A stretch of DNA of 9,448 nucleotides from assembly GCA_017964325.1 (NCBI GenBank), contig JAGCSE010000321.1, positions 1 to 9,448 on the forward strand, given 5' to 3'. The position numbers were made by a program, and so were the translations under genes. Under the pieces are notes generated by a model. It did no database searches, was not told the DNA's origin, and saw nothing but the letters and a program-made list of their open reading frames with translations. This DNA comes from Victivallales bacterium (GTDB lineage Bacteria; Verrucomicrobiota; Lentisphaeria; Oligosphaerales; Oligosphaeraceae). How positions within the stretch are numbered: position 1 is the first letter of the stretch; each line of letters starts with the position of its first letter. This document shows positions 1 to 6,875 of this stretch, piece after piece.

Positions 1-520
1 CAGGCAGCTCGCCGAACATCGCCGCTTCCTAAACAACGACTCCCCCATCACCCTTCTCGTCCATGCCTACGACAAGGATCAGCACAGCGCTCTTCGCACG
101 GGGAGAATCAAAGAGGCTGACTTAAACAATTTCAAGCCGGACTACGACTGGATGCGCGCAGCGGCGTTCGTCGGCATCGCGAAAGACGTCAATGGCCTAT
201 GGTGGTGGTGGTTCGCGCGCCGTGCGGGCGGCAACTGGATGGCCGTCGGCTCCGTCGATGTCGGCTGGAAGAACCTCCAGAAGGTCGTCGCGGAAATCGC
301 CGCCCTTCGCCCCGTTCTGAACGCCATCGCGCCTACGAAATCGGGCACGGTCACCGTCGGCAAGTCCAATATCGAATGGTGGTCCAAGACCGTTGTCGGC
401 AAGACGACGTTCATCGCCGTCAACACATCGGAAGAGCCTGTCACCGCGACAATTCCTCTGCCAGACGGTCCGAAGGAGCTTTCGTTTAAGCGTTATGAAG
501 TAAAAGTCATTCAGAAATAA
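1..520 (+). CDS. C-terminal part of a probable carbohydrate-active protein (5' end outside window)
   Basis: An open frame runs from base 2 to the TAA at 518-520, giving 172 visible residues with no internal stop; the start lies off the left edge. The segment around visible residues 48-71 (YDWMRAAAFVGIAKDVNGLWWWWF) resembles the end of a TIM barrel in many glycosidases, where a small-residue helix leads into an aromatic-rich last strand beside the sugar site. From about residue 112 the sequence alternates short hydrophobic strands (TVTVGKSNIEWW, KTTFIAVNTSEEPVTATIPL, KRYEVKVI), as expected of the C-terminal beta-sandwich that commonly follows such barrels. The four consecutive tryptophans at 67-70 are unusual. 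The Gfo/Idh/MocA gene follows 33 bases later on the same strand, which suggests one operon and a sugar-related role. I cannot name a family: no catalytic acid can be assigned in the fragment. That it is coding is fairly sure; the function is inference. Confidence 0.72.
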   Translation, partial: RQLAEHRRFLNNDSPITLLVHAYDKDQHSALRTGRIKEADLNNFKPDYDWMRAAAFVGIAKDVNGLWWWWFARRAGGNWMAVGSVDVGWKNLQKVVAEIAALRPVLNAIAPTKSGTVTVGKSNIEWWSKTVVGKTTFIAVNTSEEPVTATIPLPDGPKELSFKRYEVKVIQK

Positions 521-540
521 TATCCAGAAACTTCCAGAAA

Positions 541-546
541 AAAGGA
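541..546 (+). promoter_or_regulatory. Shine-Dalgarno of the Gfo/Idh/MocA gene
   Basis: AAAGGA stands seven bases before the ATG at 554, normal spacing, and supports that start. The 33-base spacer upstream also contains two copies of TCCAGAAA ten bases apart (523-530 and 533-540), with no obvious function. Confidence 0.7.
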
Positions 547-553
547 AAACAAC

Positions 554-1588
554 ATGAAGAAAATCCGCATCGGAGCCATCGGAGCCTGCTCCGCCATTTT
601 CTGCAACGTCCATGGCGACGGCATTCTCAACAATCCGGACAAATTCGAACTCGTCGCGCTTTGCGATCTCAATAAGGAGAAGCTCGCGAAGGACGCCGTG
701 CGATTCCATGTCGCACAGACATACGTCGATTACCGCGAAATGATCGCCAAGGCCAATCTCGACGCCGTCGTCAACGCGACGCCCACCTCCAGCCACGCCG
801 TCACGACCATCGACTGCCTCAACGCGGGCTTGCATGTCCTCTGTGAAAAGCCTATCTCCATGACCATTGAAGAAGCCGACGCCATGATCGACGCCGCCAA
901 GAAGAACAACAGAATCCTGCAGATCGCCGTCCAGTCCCGCCATTGCGACGCATGGAAGAAAATTCGCGATCTTATCCGCGCAGGCCTCATCGGCACGCCG
1001 CATACCATTACCATCACGCAGTTCTGGGACGATCCGTATGTTTATAAAAACTGGCGTGCCGCAGCGGAAATTTCCGGCGGTGGCATCGTCGCGGATTCGT
1101 CCATCCACTGGATTGATATGATGCGCAATCTCATGGGCGAGATAACAGGCGTTTTCGGCGTCGGCACTCCGTCGCCGGATTCGCCGATGCCGAATCTCGA
1201 AGATTCGTCGCTGTCGCTATTTAGATTCCAGTCTGGTGCCATCGGCTGCCTGCGCAACGGATGGCGCAACGTTCGTTGGCCGAACCATAACGAAAACGTG
1301 GAAATCAACGGCACGGTCGGCACGATCATCGCAAATCTCATGAATCCATGGGTTCGGAATGATCCGCAAATCGTGGAACTTTTCCGCGTCGGCGGCAATC
1401 CAGTTGACAAGGAGGTCTTTGAATTCATGACGTCTCGCGACCGTTTCACCGCCCAGATGGCCGATTTCGCGGAATGCGTCAACGGCAACCGCCTCGTGAC
1501 CTGCACGGCGGAGGATGCACGCCGAGGCCTCCAGATTCAGCAAGCCATCTACGACTCCTACAAATCCAAGAAATGGGAGGAAATCTAA
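554..1588 (+). CDS. Gfo/Idh/MocA family NAD(P)-dependent oxidoreductase
   Basis: 344 residues, a usual length for this family of sugar and inositol dehydrogenases, which oxidise or reduce a hydroxyl/keto group on a sugar using a Rossmann-bound nicotinamide cofactor in the cytoplasm. Seen: an N-terminal Rossmann fold starting IRIGAIGAC (residues 5-12), where the third glycine of the usual GxxGxG turn is Cys12; an acidic end of strand 2 (CDLNKEKL, 37-44); the EKP signature at 98-100 with the conserved Lys99; and the C-terminal-domain motif GGGIVADSSIHWID at 175-188, supplying Asp181 and His185 of the usual active site. No signal peptide is seen. The AAAGGA Shine-Dalgarno fixes the start. It follows the carbohydrate-active fragment closely and is followed by a terminator-like hairpin, so it is probably the last gene of its operon. 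The substrate cannot be read from sequence. Family assignment is firm. Confidence 0.95.
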   Translation: MKKIRIGAIGACSAIFCNVHGDGILNNPDKFELVALCDLNKEKLAKDAVRFHVAQTYVDYREMIAKANLDAVVNATPTSSHAVTTIDCLNAGLHVLCEKPISMTIEEADAMIDAAKKNNRILQIAVQSRHCDAWKKIRDLIRAGLIGTPHTITITQFWDDPYVYKNWRAAAEISGGGIVADSSIHWIDMMRNLMGEITGVFGVGTPSPDSPMPNLEDSSLSLFRFQSGAIGCLRNGWRNVRWPNHNENVEINGTVGTIIANLMNPWVRNDPQIVELFRVGGNPVDKEVFEFMTSRDRFTAQMADFAECVNGNRLVTCTAEDARRGLQIQQAIYDSYKSKKWEEI

Positions 1589-1603
1589 CCACCTGCAATA
1601 CTG

Positions 1604-1648
1604 ATATTTCCAAAGGCCCTGAGATTCTCTAGGGTCTCTGGAAAATAT
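1604..1648 (+). terminator. Long imperfect hairpin after the oxidoreductase gene, possible terminator
   Basis: Starting 16 bases after the stop codon. TTTCCA (1607-1612) pairs with TGGAAA (1639-1644); after one A/C mismatch, AGGCCCT (1614-1620) pairs with AGGGTCT (1631-1637), including one G-U pair; with one bulged G, AGA (1622-1624) closes over a TTC loop with TCT. Outside, ATA/TAT adds three pairs past one bulge. The region to 1679 is T-rich and ends in TTTTTT, but the T tract does not start right at the stem, so this is not a textbook intrinsic terminator. The 3' half of the hairpin is the same sequence as the direct repeat found again at 1947-1975. Confidence 0.45.
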
Positions 1649-1651
1649 TGT
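1623..1651 (+). repeat. 29-base perfect direct repeat, copy 1
   Basis: The segment starting GATTCTCTAGGG and ending GGAAAATATTGT occurs twice in the window in the same orientation, here and at 1947-1975, identical over 29 bases and 295 bases apart. This copy lies just after the oxidoreductase gene and forms the 3' arm of the hairpin at 1604-1648. A perfect 29-base match cannot reasonably be chance; whether it belongs to a genome-wide family cannot be seen from one window. Confidence 0.9.
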
Positions 1652-1750
1652 ACTACTATTGTTCATTTCTTGTTTTTTCGCAAAGATTTTCCTGCTGTCT
1701 AATTGTCTAATCGTCTCCCGTTTAACGTCTTGTCGTCCATCGTCTCCGCT

Positions 1751-1873
1751 CGTCTCACGTCTCGCGTCTCACGCCCCCTCACCCAAAGCAATCCTGATTG
1801 CTTTTGCCCCTGGCAGGAGGGCGCAATGGCGTCGCCATTATATGGTTTGACATGAGACGCGAGACATGAGACG
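1751..1873. repeat. Inverted-repeat element with 23-base heptad arms enclosing three small hairpins
   Basis: The left arm (1751-1773) consists of a C followed by three heptads GTCTCAC, GTCTCGC, GTCTCAC and a final G. The right arm (1851-1873) is its reverse complement at 21 of 23 positions. Both differences are C-to-T type, so they become G-U pairs in a minus-strand RNA, where all 23 positions could pair. The 77-base interior holds AAAGCAAT-CCTG-ATTGCTTT (1785-1804), TGCC-CCT-GGCA (1805-1815) and AATGGC-GTC-GCCATT (about 1825-1839). The GTCT words continue to the left to about 1698 and AGAC words to the right to about 1899, with looser pairing. No transposase or other gene is included. It could be a miniature mobile or palindromic repeat, or a structured RNA. 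Confidence 0.75.
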
Positions 1874-1946
1874 TGAGCAAAGACGTAAGACGCCTAGACA
1901 AAGAGATCATATTGATTGTTTTAGTTGCGGCCAACGACCGTGCCAG

Positions 1947-1975
1947 GATTCTCTAGGGTCTCTGGAAAATATTGT
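1947..1975 (+). repeat. 29-base perfect direct repeat, copy 2
   Basis: Identical over 29 bases to 1623-1651 and in the same orientation, 22 bases past the stop codon of the minus-strand URO-D-like gene. The bases before it differ from those before copy 1, so this copy lacks the 5' arm and cannot form the same hairpin; only a weak CCAGG/TCTGG stem (1943-1965) is possible. T-rich sequence follows on the plus strand. Confidence 0.9.
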
Positions 1976-1997
1976 TTTTACTTTTTAGTTTTAAGCT

Positions 1998-3191
1998 TTA
2001 AAACTGCCCATATCGCTGGATAGCAGCCATCAACAGCCGCATCCCCGTCAAGCGGCTGCCGTTGTTGATGGAGCCAGCTGTTGCGAAAACAAGGCCGCGC
2101 TTTTCGCGGGCCTGTTCGAAATCGCGCAGGAACTCACGCACCATTCCTTCTTCATTGTTGCGGCTGTAGGTGAACGGCGCCAACTGCCCATGGATGACCG
2201 CATGGGGGCAGTATTTGCGGATTTCGGAAACCGTCAGTGTCGGCCCGAAATTCGTCCCTTTCAAATCAACTTCCGCCAACAGCGGCAGAAGATGCCCCAT
2301 CGCCGAATCGCTATGCTGGAAGCGATGATGCTGCGGCAATGGCGCATATTTTCCAAAGACCGCACGATGAATCGGCATCGCGAAGAAATCGTAGATTTCG
2401 GGGCTGAACAGGCAGGAGTTGTCATCCGCCCATGACCATGATGTCGCCCGCGCCACATCTTCCGGTTCTGCTTCCGCATCAAGCACTTCTGCACGGGTGA
2501 TGATGGCCCGTGCAATCAAGTCGCTGAAACGACGCAACAGTCCTGGATCATCGTAATACAGCATCAGTACGTTTTCAGGCCCGAACACGGAACATGCGAA
2601 CGTACATGGCCCACGCTGTCCACGATACAACGGCACTTTGCAACCCAACGCCTTCAGTCGCGCTTTCTCCGACTCCCAATTTTCAGGCAGCATGAAATCG
2701 CGCAGATTCTCAAGACGCTTCTCCACGCGGTCCAAAAGGGCAGACAGCTCCTCCGGCGTCGAAGCGGCCTGTTGAAGCCACCATGAGCCGGATGCGCCAC
2801 CAATCCATTTGTTCTCCGCCTCGAAAATGTCGCCTAACTCTTTTATTTTCGGCCAAGCCCTCTGCGGATCAGGCAGTTTTTCGCTCAGCAGACGACGACC
2901 GACAATCTTCTCCGACAAGTCGTTGTAGCGTTTTGAAACTTCAATTGCCCACGGCTTGTCGCCATAAAGAAAGCGCCACCAGTCCTGTTCCAGGCCAAGC
3001 TCCTCGAAGACGCATTCCCAGTTCAGTGACGCACCGAACGGACATTGGCGTATGTCCGGACTGAAGGGGGCCGCCATAGCCTCCTTCTGCCGCGCCCAGA
3101 ATTCGTCCAAATCCACAGGAGCCAAGCCGCCGTTGGCCTTTGTATCCGCCAGGAGGCTTCTTACTTTCACATCATCATCCATATTCTGCAT
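1998..3191 (-). CDS. Uroporphyrinogen decarboxylase (URO-D) family protein, function unassigned
   Basis: Up to 397 residues, close to the usual family length. Family marks: GPCTFACSVFGPENVLMLYYDDPGLL (194-219), the conserved helix-strand pair of URO-D-like barrels; DDNSCLFSPEIYDFF (256-270), matching the usual D-m-x-x-x-x-x-l-S-P-e-x-y-x-x-f; HSDS (293-296), at the place of the HxCG/HxDG motif; HGQLAPF (334-340); and a C-terminal FATAGSINNGS. The Cys of the zinc-binding HxC of MtaA/MtbA-type methyltransferases is replaced by Asp295, and no later Cys matches the last ligand, so a canonical cobalamin:CoM methyltransferase role is unlikely; true haem synthesis is also unlikely in this setting. 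It lies five bases after the aminotransferase stop, so the two are probably co-transcribed and translationally coupled. The ATG at 3191 sits directly against the purine-rich AAAAGAG; the ATG at 3182 has that box nine bases upstream and may be the real start (394 residues). Confidence 0.85.
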   Translation of the reverse strand: MQNMDDDVKVRSLLADTKANGGLAPVDLDEFWARQKEAMAAPFSPDIRQCPFGASLNWECVFEELGLEQDWWRFLYGDKPWAIEVSKRYNDLSEKIVGRRLLSEKLPDPQRAWPKIKELGDIFEAENKWIGGASGSWWLQQAASTPEELSALLDRVEKRLENLRDFMLPENWESEKARLKALGCKVPLYRGQRGPCTFACSVFGPENVLMLYYDDPGLLRRFSDLIARAIITRAEVLDAEAEPEDVARATSWSWADDNSCLFSPEIYDFFAMPIHRAVFGKYAPLPQHHRFQHSDSAMGHLLPLLAEVDLKGTNFGPTLTVSEIRKYCPHAVIHGQLAPFTYSRNNEEGMVREFLRDFEQAREKRGLVFATAGSINNGSRLTGMRLLMAAIQRYGQF

Positions 3192-3196
3192 CTCTT

Positions 3197-4525
3197 TTAT
3201 CTTGAAGGGGAAAGACCGATTCCGCCACTGACTTTCTGCGTGTCGTTGACCGCCAGCAGCTCCTCATGATACTCGACGACTTTCAAGACCGCTTCGACAT
3301 ATTTGTCGATGATTTCCGGCTCGTAATGCTTGAACCACGGTTCGCCCAGAATTTTCGTATTGATCTTCGCGGCAATAGGAAGTTCTCCTGTAAGTGCCTT
3401 CACATCAATATCTTTCGGCAGGAAGCGACTCGCCGTCGGCACACCGTTGCCGAAGATATCGACATCGTAGAACACACTGGACTTGTGCAGCGGATAGTTG
3501 CCGCCGACGGAGAATCCGCGCCCCGCGACCTCCGCGTTCAGCGCCTTCGCGAATGTCGCGTTCGAGATGCCGTGGAAGGCTTCCGGCTCGTAGAGGAACC
3601 GCGTCGCATACCACCCTGCCTTGTCACTGCCTTCGTCCTTCGGATAAATGATGCTGATGCCGTTGATGCCTTCGAGCTTCTTCCAGAAATATTTCATCGC
3701 CTTGTCGATTTCGGCCTTTTCCGCTTCGTATTTCCGTAACTGAACGCGACCTACAGCGGAGCTGCATTGGTGCATACGATTCTTCAAGCCGCCCCATGGA
3801 ACCGTGAACGTCTCCCTGTATTCCTCCGGCGAATAGACCTCGCCGATTCGCGCATAGTGGCCGAAGCGGATAGCACGGCGGTAGATTTCATAGTCGTCCG
3901 TCACAAGCATGCCGCCTTCGCCGACGGCCAGCGACTTGCCCGTCATGATGGACATCGCCGCCACTTTACCAAATGTACCGAGCATCTTCCCTTTGTAATG
4001 GCCACCCTGCGCATGCGAAACATCTTCAATGACAATGAGATGATGCTTCTTCGCAATCGCCATGATGCGATCCATGTCAACAGGATGCGCCATGTAGTGG
4101 ACGACCATGATGGCCTTCGTTCGCGGCGTGATGTGCGCCTCCACGCTATCCGGATCCATCTGCAGCGTCTTCGGATCGATGTCGCAGAAGACGACGGTCG
4201 CGCCGAGCGTCAATGCCCCTGTGCAACTCGCCCAATACGTGACGGATGTGCAGATCATCTCGTCGCCCGGCCCGAGACCTACTGCGAACATCGCGGCGTT
4301 CAGCGCGTTCGTGCCCGTGTTGTGCGCCAACGCATACTTGCGTTGCTGCCATGCAGCGAATTCCGTCTCGAACTGCTTCGTGATGTTCAGGCCCGACATA
4401 TTGCCGTCTTCCAGCACGTCCAGCATCGCCTTCCGCATTTCGTCGTTCACGATCGGCCAATGAAACATCCTCTCCGGATATTTATCCAACACGGGCGTAC
4501 CGCCCAGTACCGCCAGATGAGCCAT
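3197..4525 (-). CDS. DegT/DnrJ/EryC1/StrS family PLP-dependent aminotransferase
   Basis: 442 residues, somewhat longer than the usual 370-410. This fold-type I PLP family mostly transfers an amino group onto keto-sugars or keto-cyclitols. Seen: the N-terminal LAVLGGTPV (4-12) found in one branch of the family; NTGTNALNAAM (69-79), the phosphate-binding segment; the aromatic stack region TSVTYWASCTGAL (93-105); IEDVSHAQGG (166-175), with Asp168 placed to bind the pyridine nitrogen; and IMTGKSLAVGEGGML (193-207), where Lys197 is the expected Schiff-base lysine. The fold looks complete and active, and cytoplasmic. AGGAG six bases before the ATG fixes the start. It lies between a glycosidase and a URO-D-like protein; with an oxidoreductase nearby to make keto-sugars, amino-sugar formation is a reasonable inference. 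The substrate is unknown; a cyclitol aminotransferase is an alternative. Confidence 0.94.
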   Translation of the reverse strand: MAHLAVLGGTPVLDKYPERMFHWPIVNDEMRKAMLDVLEDGNMSGLNITKQFETEFAAWQQRKYALAHNTGTNALNAAMFAVGLGPGDEMICTSVTYWASCTGALTLGATVVFCDIDPKTLQMDPDSVEAHITPRTKAIMVVHYMAHPVDMDRIMAIAKKHHLIVIEDVSHAQGGHYKGKMLGTFGKVAAMSIMTGKSLAVGEGGMLVTDDYEIYRRAIRFGHYARIGEVYSPEEYRETFTVPWGGLKNRMHQCSSAVGRVQLRKYEAEKAEIDKAMKYFWKKLEGINGISIIYPKDEGSDKAGWYATRFLYEPEAFHGISNATFAKALNAEVAGRGFSVGGNYPLHKSSVFYDVDIFGNGVPTASRFLPKDIDVKALTGELPIAAKINTKILGEPWFKHYEPEIIDKYVEAVLKVVEYHEELLAVNDTQKVSGGIGLSPSR

Positions 4526-4613
4526 TTTCCACTCCTATAGTTATTGTTTTACCCTATCGACTATTGTATTGATTGTCCAATTCATTCCACTTTAAGCTGT
4601 TAGCTTATCACTG
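4526..4613 (-). other. Spacer between mannosidase and aminotransferase genes
   Basis: An AT-rich 88-base gap, long for an otherwise compact minus-strand cluster. Just after the mannosidase stop is a perfect six-base stem TAAGCT-GTT-AGCTTA (4593-4607) with no U tract. Further on is a -10-like TACAAT (minus strand, 4568-4563) without a convincing -35 box, so a weak internal promoter is possible but unproven. AGGAG at 4532-4536 is the aminotransferase Shine-Dalgarno. Confidence 0.4.
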
Positions 4614-6875
4614 TTAATTGCCAAGGGCTTTGATCTTCGGCAGCCAGTTGTCGCGGTACTTCTTGTAGTCCAACGGCGTGCGGCCGGTGATGTAGTGGTT
4701 CGCGCCTTTGATGCCGTCCTTCGTCTCCCAGCGGATGATCAACAGCCGCTGGTCGCTGTTCGGCAGTTCGAAACGGCCAAGGCCTTGGTTCGCGTTCGCG
4801 GCCACATGGAAATCGCGTTCCATGATGACCTGCCCGCTGTCCGCGTCCGTCACGGTCAGCTTGCCATCCTTTTCCTGAAGCGTATCATTCGTGATGACAA
4901 CCTCATGCGCCCAATTGCGCCATTCGCCGATGATGCCGAGCACGGGCTTCTGTGAACGCTTCAGATAATCGTAGGCCAGCTTCTTGTCGAAGTAGTAATC
5001 GACGATTGCGTCGGAAAATTGCGGCCAGCAGTCCATGACGTTCCACCACAGGATGCCCGCCTTCTTCCATTTGTGGATGCGGACGTTCTCCACGAAGAAC
5101 TTCTTCGCCTCCGCCTGCACGATCTGGCTGGCCAGACTGAAGTCTTCCGCGTTGTCAGGATCCAGCATGAATTCCTCACGTATCTGCTTAAACATGAGCG
5201 GGATGCGATAGTCATAGCCGAGCGTCGCATGATGGAGCCACTCTTCGTTTTTCGTCGTGTACCAATCGCCTTTCTTCTTCCACGGCCAGACGTTGTCCGC
5301 GCTGAGGAACTTCTTCATGGAGGCGACGGAATTCGCGCCGTGGTAGCCGCATTCGCTGATGAACACCGCGTTGTTGTCCGCATAGAACGGACTCTTGAAG
5401 TAGTCGCGCGGCCCCCAGACGTGCTGTTCGGGCGTCGCCTCCCATGAGAGATGCTTCGCCTCCGATTCGGGCGAATAGTACGGCGAACTCTTCTGATAGG
5501 GGCGGTTCGGATCGAGACGGTTCAGAATGTGCGGGATGACTTCGCGCGTCAGGCGGTTGGAACTGGCTTTGATATTGGTATTGCTCCAGTTGCACATCGC
5601 GTCCACTTCGTTGTCGCCCGCCCACAGGGCCAGACTCGGATGCTGCCGCAGCTCTTTGACGGCCCATTCGACCTCCGTCGCGAAACGGGCCAGAAACTCT
5701 TCCGTCTGCGGCGCGAGCGCGCATGCGATCATGAAATCATGCCAGATCATGATGCCGTGTTCGTCGCAGTAATCGTAGAAGGCCTGTGTGCAGTAGGTGC
5801 CGCCGCCCCAGATGCGCAACATGTTGCAGCCCAGATCCGTGAACAGTTCCAAGATAGGAATTTCACGCTGGTAGTCCAAGCTGTGCAAGGCATCCGTCGG
5901 AACCCAGTTGGAGCCCTTCACCATGATCGGCGTGCCGTTCACGACGAAACGCGCCACGAAATTCTTCGGGTCTTCGTCGTATTCGAACACCATGGACCGC
6001 AGGCCGACGCGTTTCTTCTCCTCGAACAGCAGCTGCTCGCCGGAATAGACGCGAATCGTTGCGTCATAGAGGTTTTGTTCACCGTAACCAAGTGGCCACC
6101 AAAGCTTTGGATTGCTGATGCCGAATCCGATATGGCCGCTGGTGAAATAGAGGTTCGATGTCTTCTTGAAGACGGAATCGCCGCATTTCATTTCGATTTC
6201 CATCTTGAATTCGTCCCATTCCGTCAGCGACGTCGCGAAATTGTACGTGAACAGGATGTTCGCCCAGCCGGGCCGCGTGTCGCGCAACACGTCGAAATAG
6301 CAACTGATCATGCGGTTCTCAGGCCGTTCCACAAGCTTGACATTCCGCGTGATGCCGCCCAGGCAGCAGCGTGGGCAGATGTCCCATCCGTATTCATGGA
6401 TCGGCTTGCGCAACGGAAGACCTTCCGTGTTGCGCCACAACGTCCTGTCGCGATGGTCGAGTTCGTATTTGGCCGCCGCGAGAATCGGCGACTTCACGAC
6501 GACGGTCACCGTGTTTTTCTGCCCGCGTTTGATCTTGTCATCGACGGCGAACGTATGGCGAATGAAACCGTTGGCCGGTTCGGCGATCTTCTCGCCGTTC
6601 AGATAGACTTCCGCCACTGTGTCGATACAGTCGAAAACCAAATCCGCTCCGGCGGGAAAGTCCGCGGGAACGTCGAAATCGCGCGTAAATGTCCAGTCAT
6701 AAAACTCGTATGGGCGCAGCAGCTTTTCATTGGAACCGAAATACGGATCCGGAACGATGTTGTTCTTCACCAATTCCAGTTCGATGTTTCCGGGCACAGT
6801 CGCCTCGAAAGGCCCCAACGCCTTCTTGCCCTGCCCTGTCAACCGCCACACGCCGTTCAAATCAATCGTCTGCAT
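4614..6875 (-). CDS. Glycoside hydrolase family 2 enzyme, beta-mannosidase-like
   Basis: 753 residues from the chosen start. GH2 enzymes cleave beta-linked sugars with retention, using two glutamates. Domains: N-terminal jelly roll (about 1-180: DLNGVWRL; VPGNIELELVKNN followed by DPYFGSNE, characteristic of the mannosidase branch; WTFTRDFDVP; DTVAEVYLNGEKI), immunoglobulin-like domain (about 185-295), TIM barrel (about 300-640) with VKGSNWVPTDAL (319-330), NMLRIWGGGTY (351-361) and IMIWHDFMIACA (375-386). The acid/base is Glu423 in LWAGDNE, with Asp421 where the branch usually has Asn; the nucleophile is Glu508 in FISECGYHG. GILWWNVMDCWP (607-618) is the usual late-barrel signature. No signal peptide is seen, so it probably acts in the cytoplasm on imported oligosaccharides. 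The C-terminal domain is shorter than in typical mannosidases of over 800 residues. The ATG at 6875 has AAAGGA five bases upstream; a 17-residue extension to 6926 lacks such support. First gene of the minus-strand sugar cluster. Confidence 0.93.
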   Translation of the reverse strand: MQTIDLNGVWRLTGQGKKALGPFEATVPGNIELELVKNNIVPDPYFGSNEKLLRPYEFYDWTFTRDFDVPADFPAGADLVFDCIDTVAEVYLNGEKIAEPANGFIRHTFAVDDKIKRGQKNTVTVVVKSPILAAAKYELDHRDRTLWRNTEGLPLRKPIHEYGWDICPRCCLGGITRNVKLVERPENRMISCYFDVLRDTRPGWANILFTYNFATSLTEWDEFKMEIEMKCGDSVFKKTSNLYFTSGHIGFGISNPKLWWPLGYGEQNLYDATIRVYSGEQLLFEEKKRVGLRSMVFEYDEDPKNFVARFVVNGTPIMVKGSNWVPTDALHSLDYQREIPILELFTDLGCNMLRIWGGGTYCTQAFYDYCDEHGIMIWHDFMIACALAPQTEEFLARFATEVEWAVKELRQHPSLALWAGDNEVDAMCNWSNTNIKASSNRLTREVIPHILNRLDPNRPYQKSSPYYSPESEAKHLSWEATPEQHVWGPRDYFKSPFYADNNAVFISECGYHGANSVASMKKFLSADNVWPWKKKGDWYTTKNEEWLHHATLGYDYRIPLMFKQIREEFMLDPDNAEDFSLASQIVQAEAKKFFVENVRIHKWKKAGILWWNVMDCWPQFSDAIVDYYFDKKLAYDYLKRSQKPVLGIIGEWRNWAHEVVITNDTLQEKDGKLTVTDADSGQVIMERDFHVAANANQGLGRFELPNSDQRLLIIRWETKDGIKGANHYITGRTPLDYKKYRDNWLPKIKALGN

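Larger units (their letters stand above)
1589..1997. other. Gene-free, repeat-rich spacer between convergent operons
   Basis: No credible gene lies here: the only short open frame (1659-1850, plus) is made of the heptad repeat sequence and has no ribosome binding site. Order of contents: a hairpin at 1604-1648; a 29-base direct repeat (copy 1) at 1623-1651; a T-rich stretch to 1679; a pyrimidine-rich run with many GTCT words (about 1698-1773); three small hairpins (1783-1842); a purine-rich run with many AGAC words (1851-1907); copy 2 of the 29-base repeat at 1947-1975; and an AT-only palindrome (AGTTTTAA-GCT-TTAAAACT, 1987-2005) overlapping the stop codon of the minus-strand URO-D-like gene. 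The overall layout is roughly mirror-symmetric. It may serve as a two-way transcription end, a non-autonomous mobile repeat, or both. Confidence 0.8.

Noticed and set aside
197..1108. A 303-codon minus-strand frame across the first two plus-strand genes
   Set aside because: It spans the gap between two well-supported genes and has no domain likeness; it is an antisense shadow.
1752..1907. Possible CRISPR array from the repeated GTCT/AGAC words
   Set aside because: The repeats are 7-8 bases with no unique spacers, and they reverse orientation midway; no cas genes are present.
1998..3191. HemE or MtaA/MtbA assignment for the URO-D-like gene
   Set aside because: The zinc-binding Cys positions of MtaA/MtbA are absent, the context is sugar metabolism, and I do not see the HemE N-terminal arginine motif; only the family name is supported.
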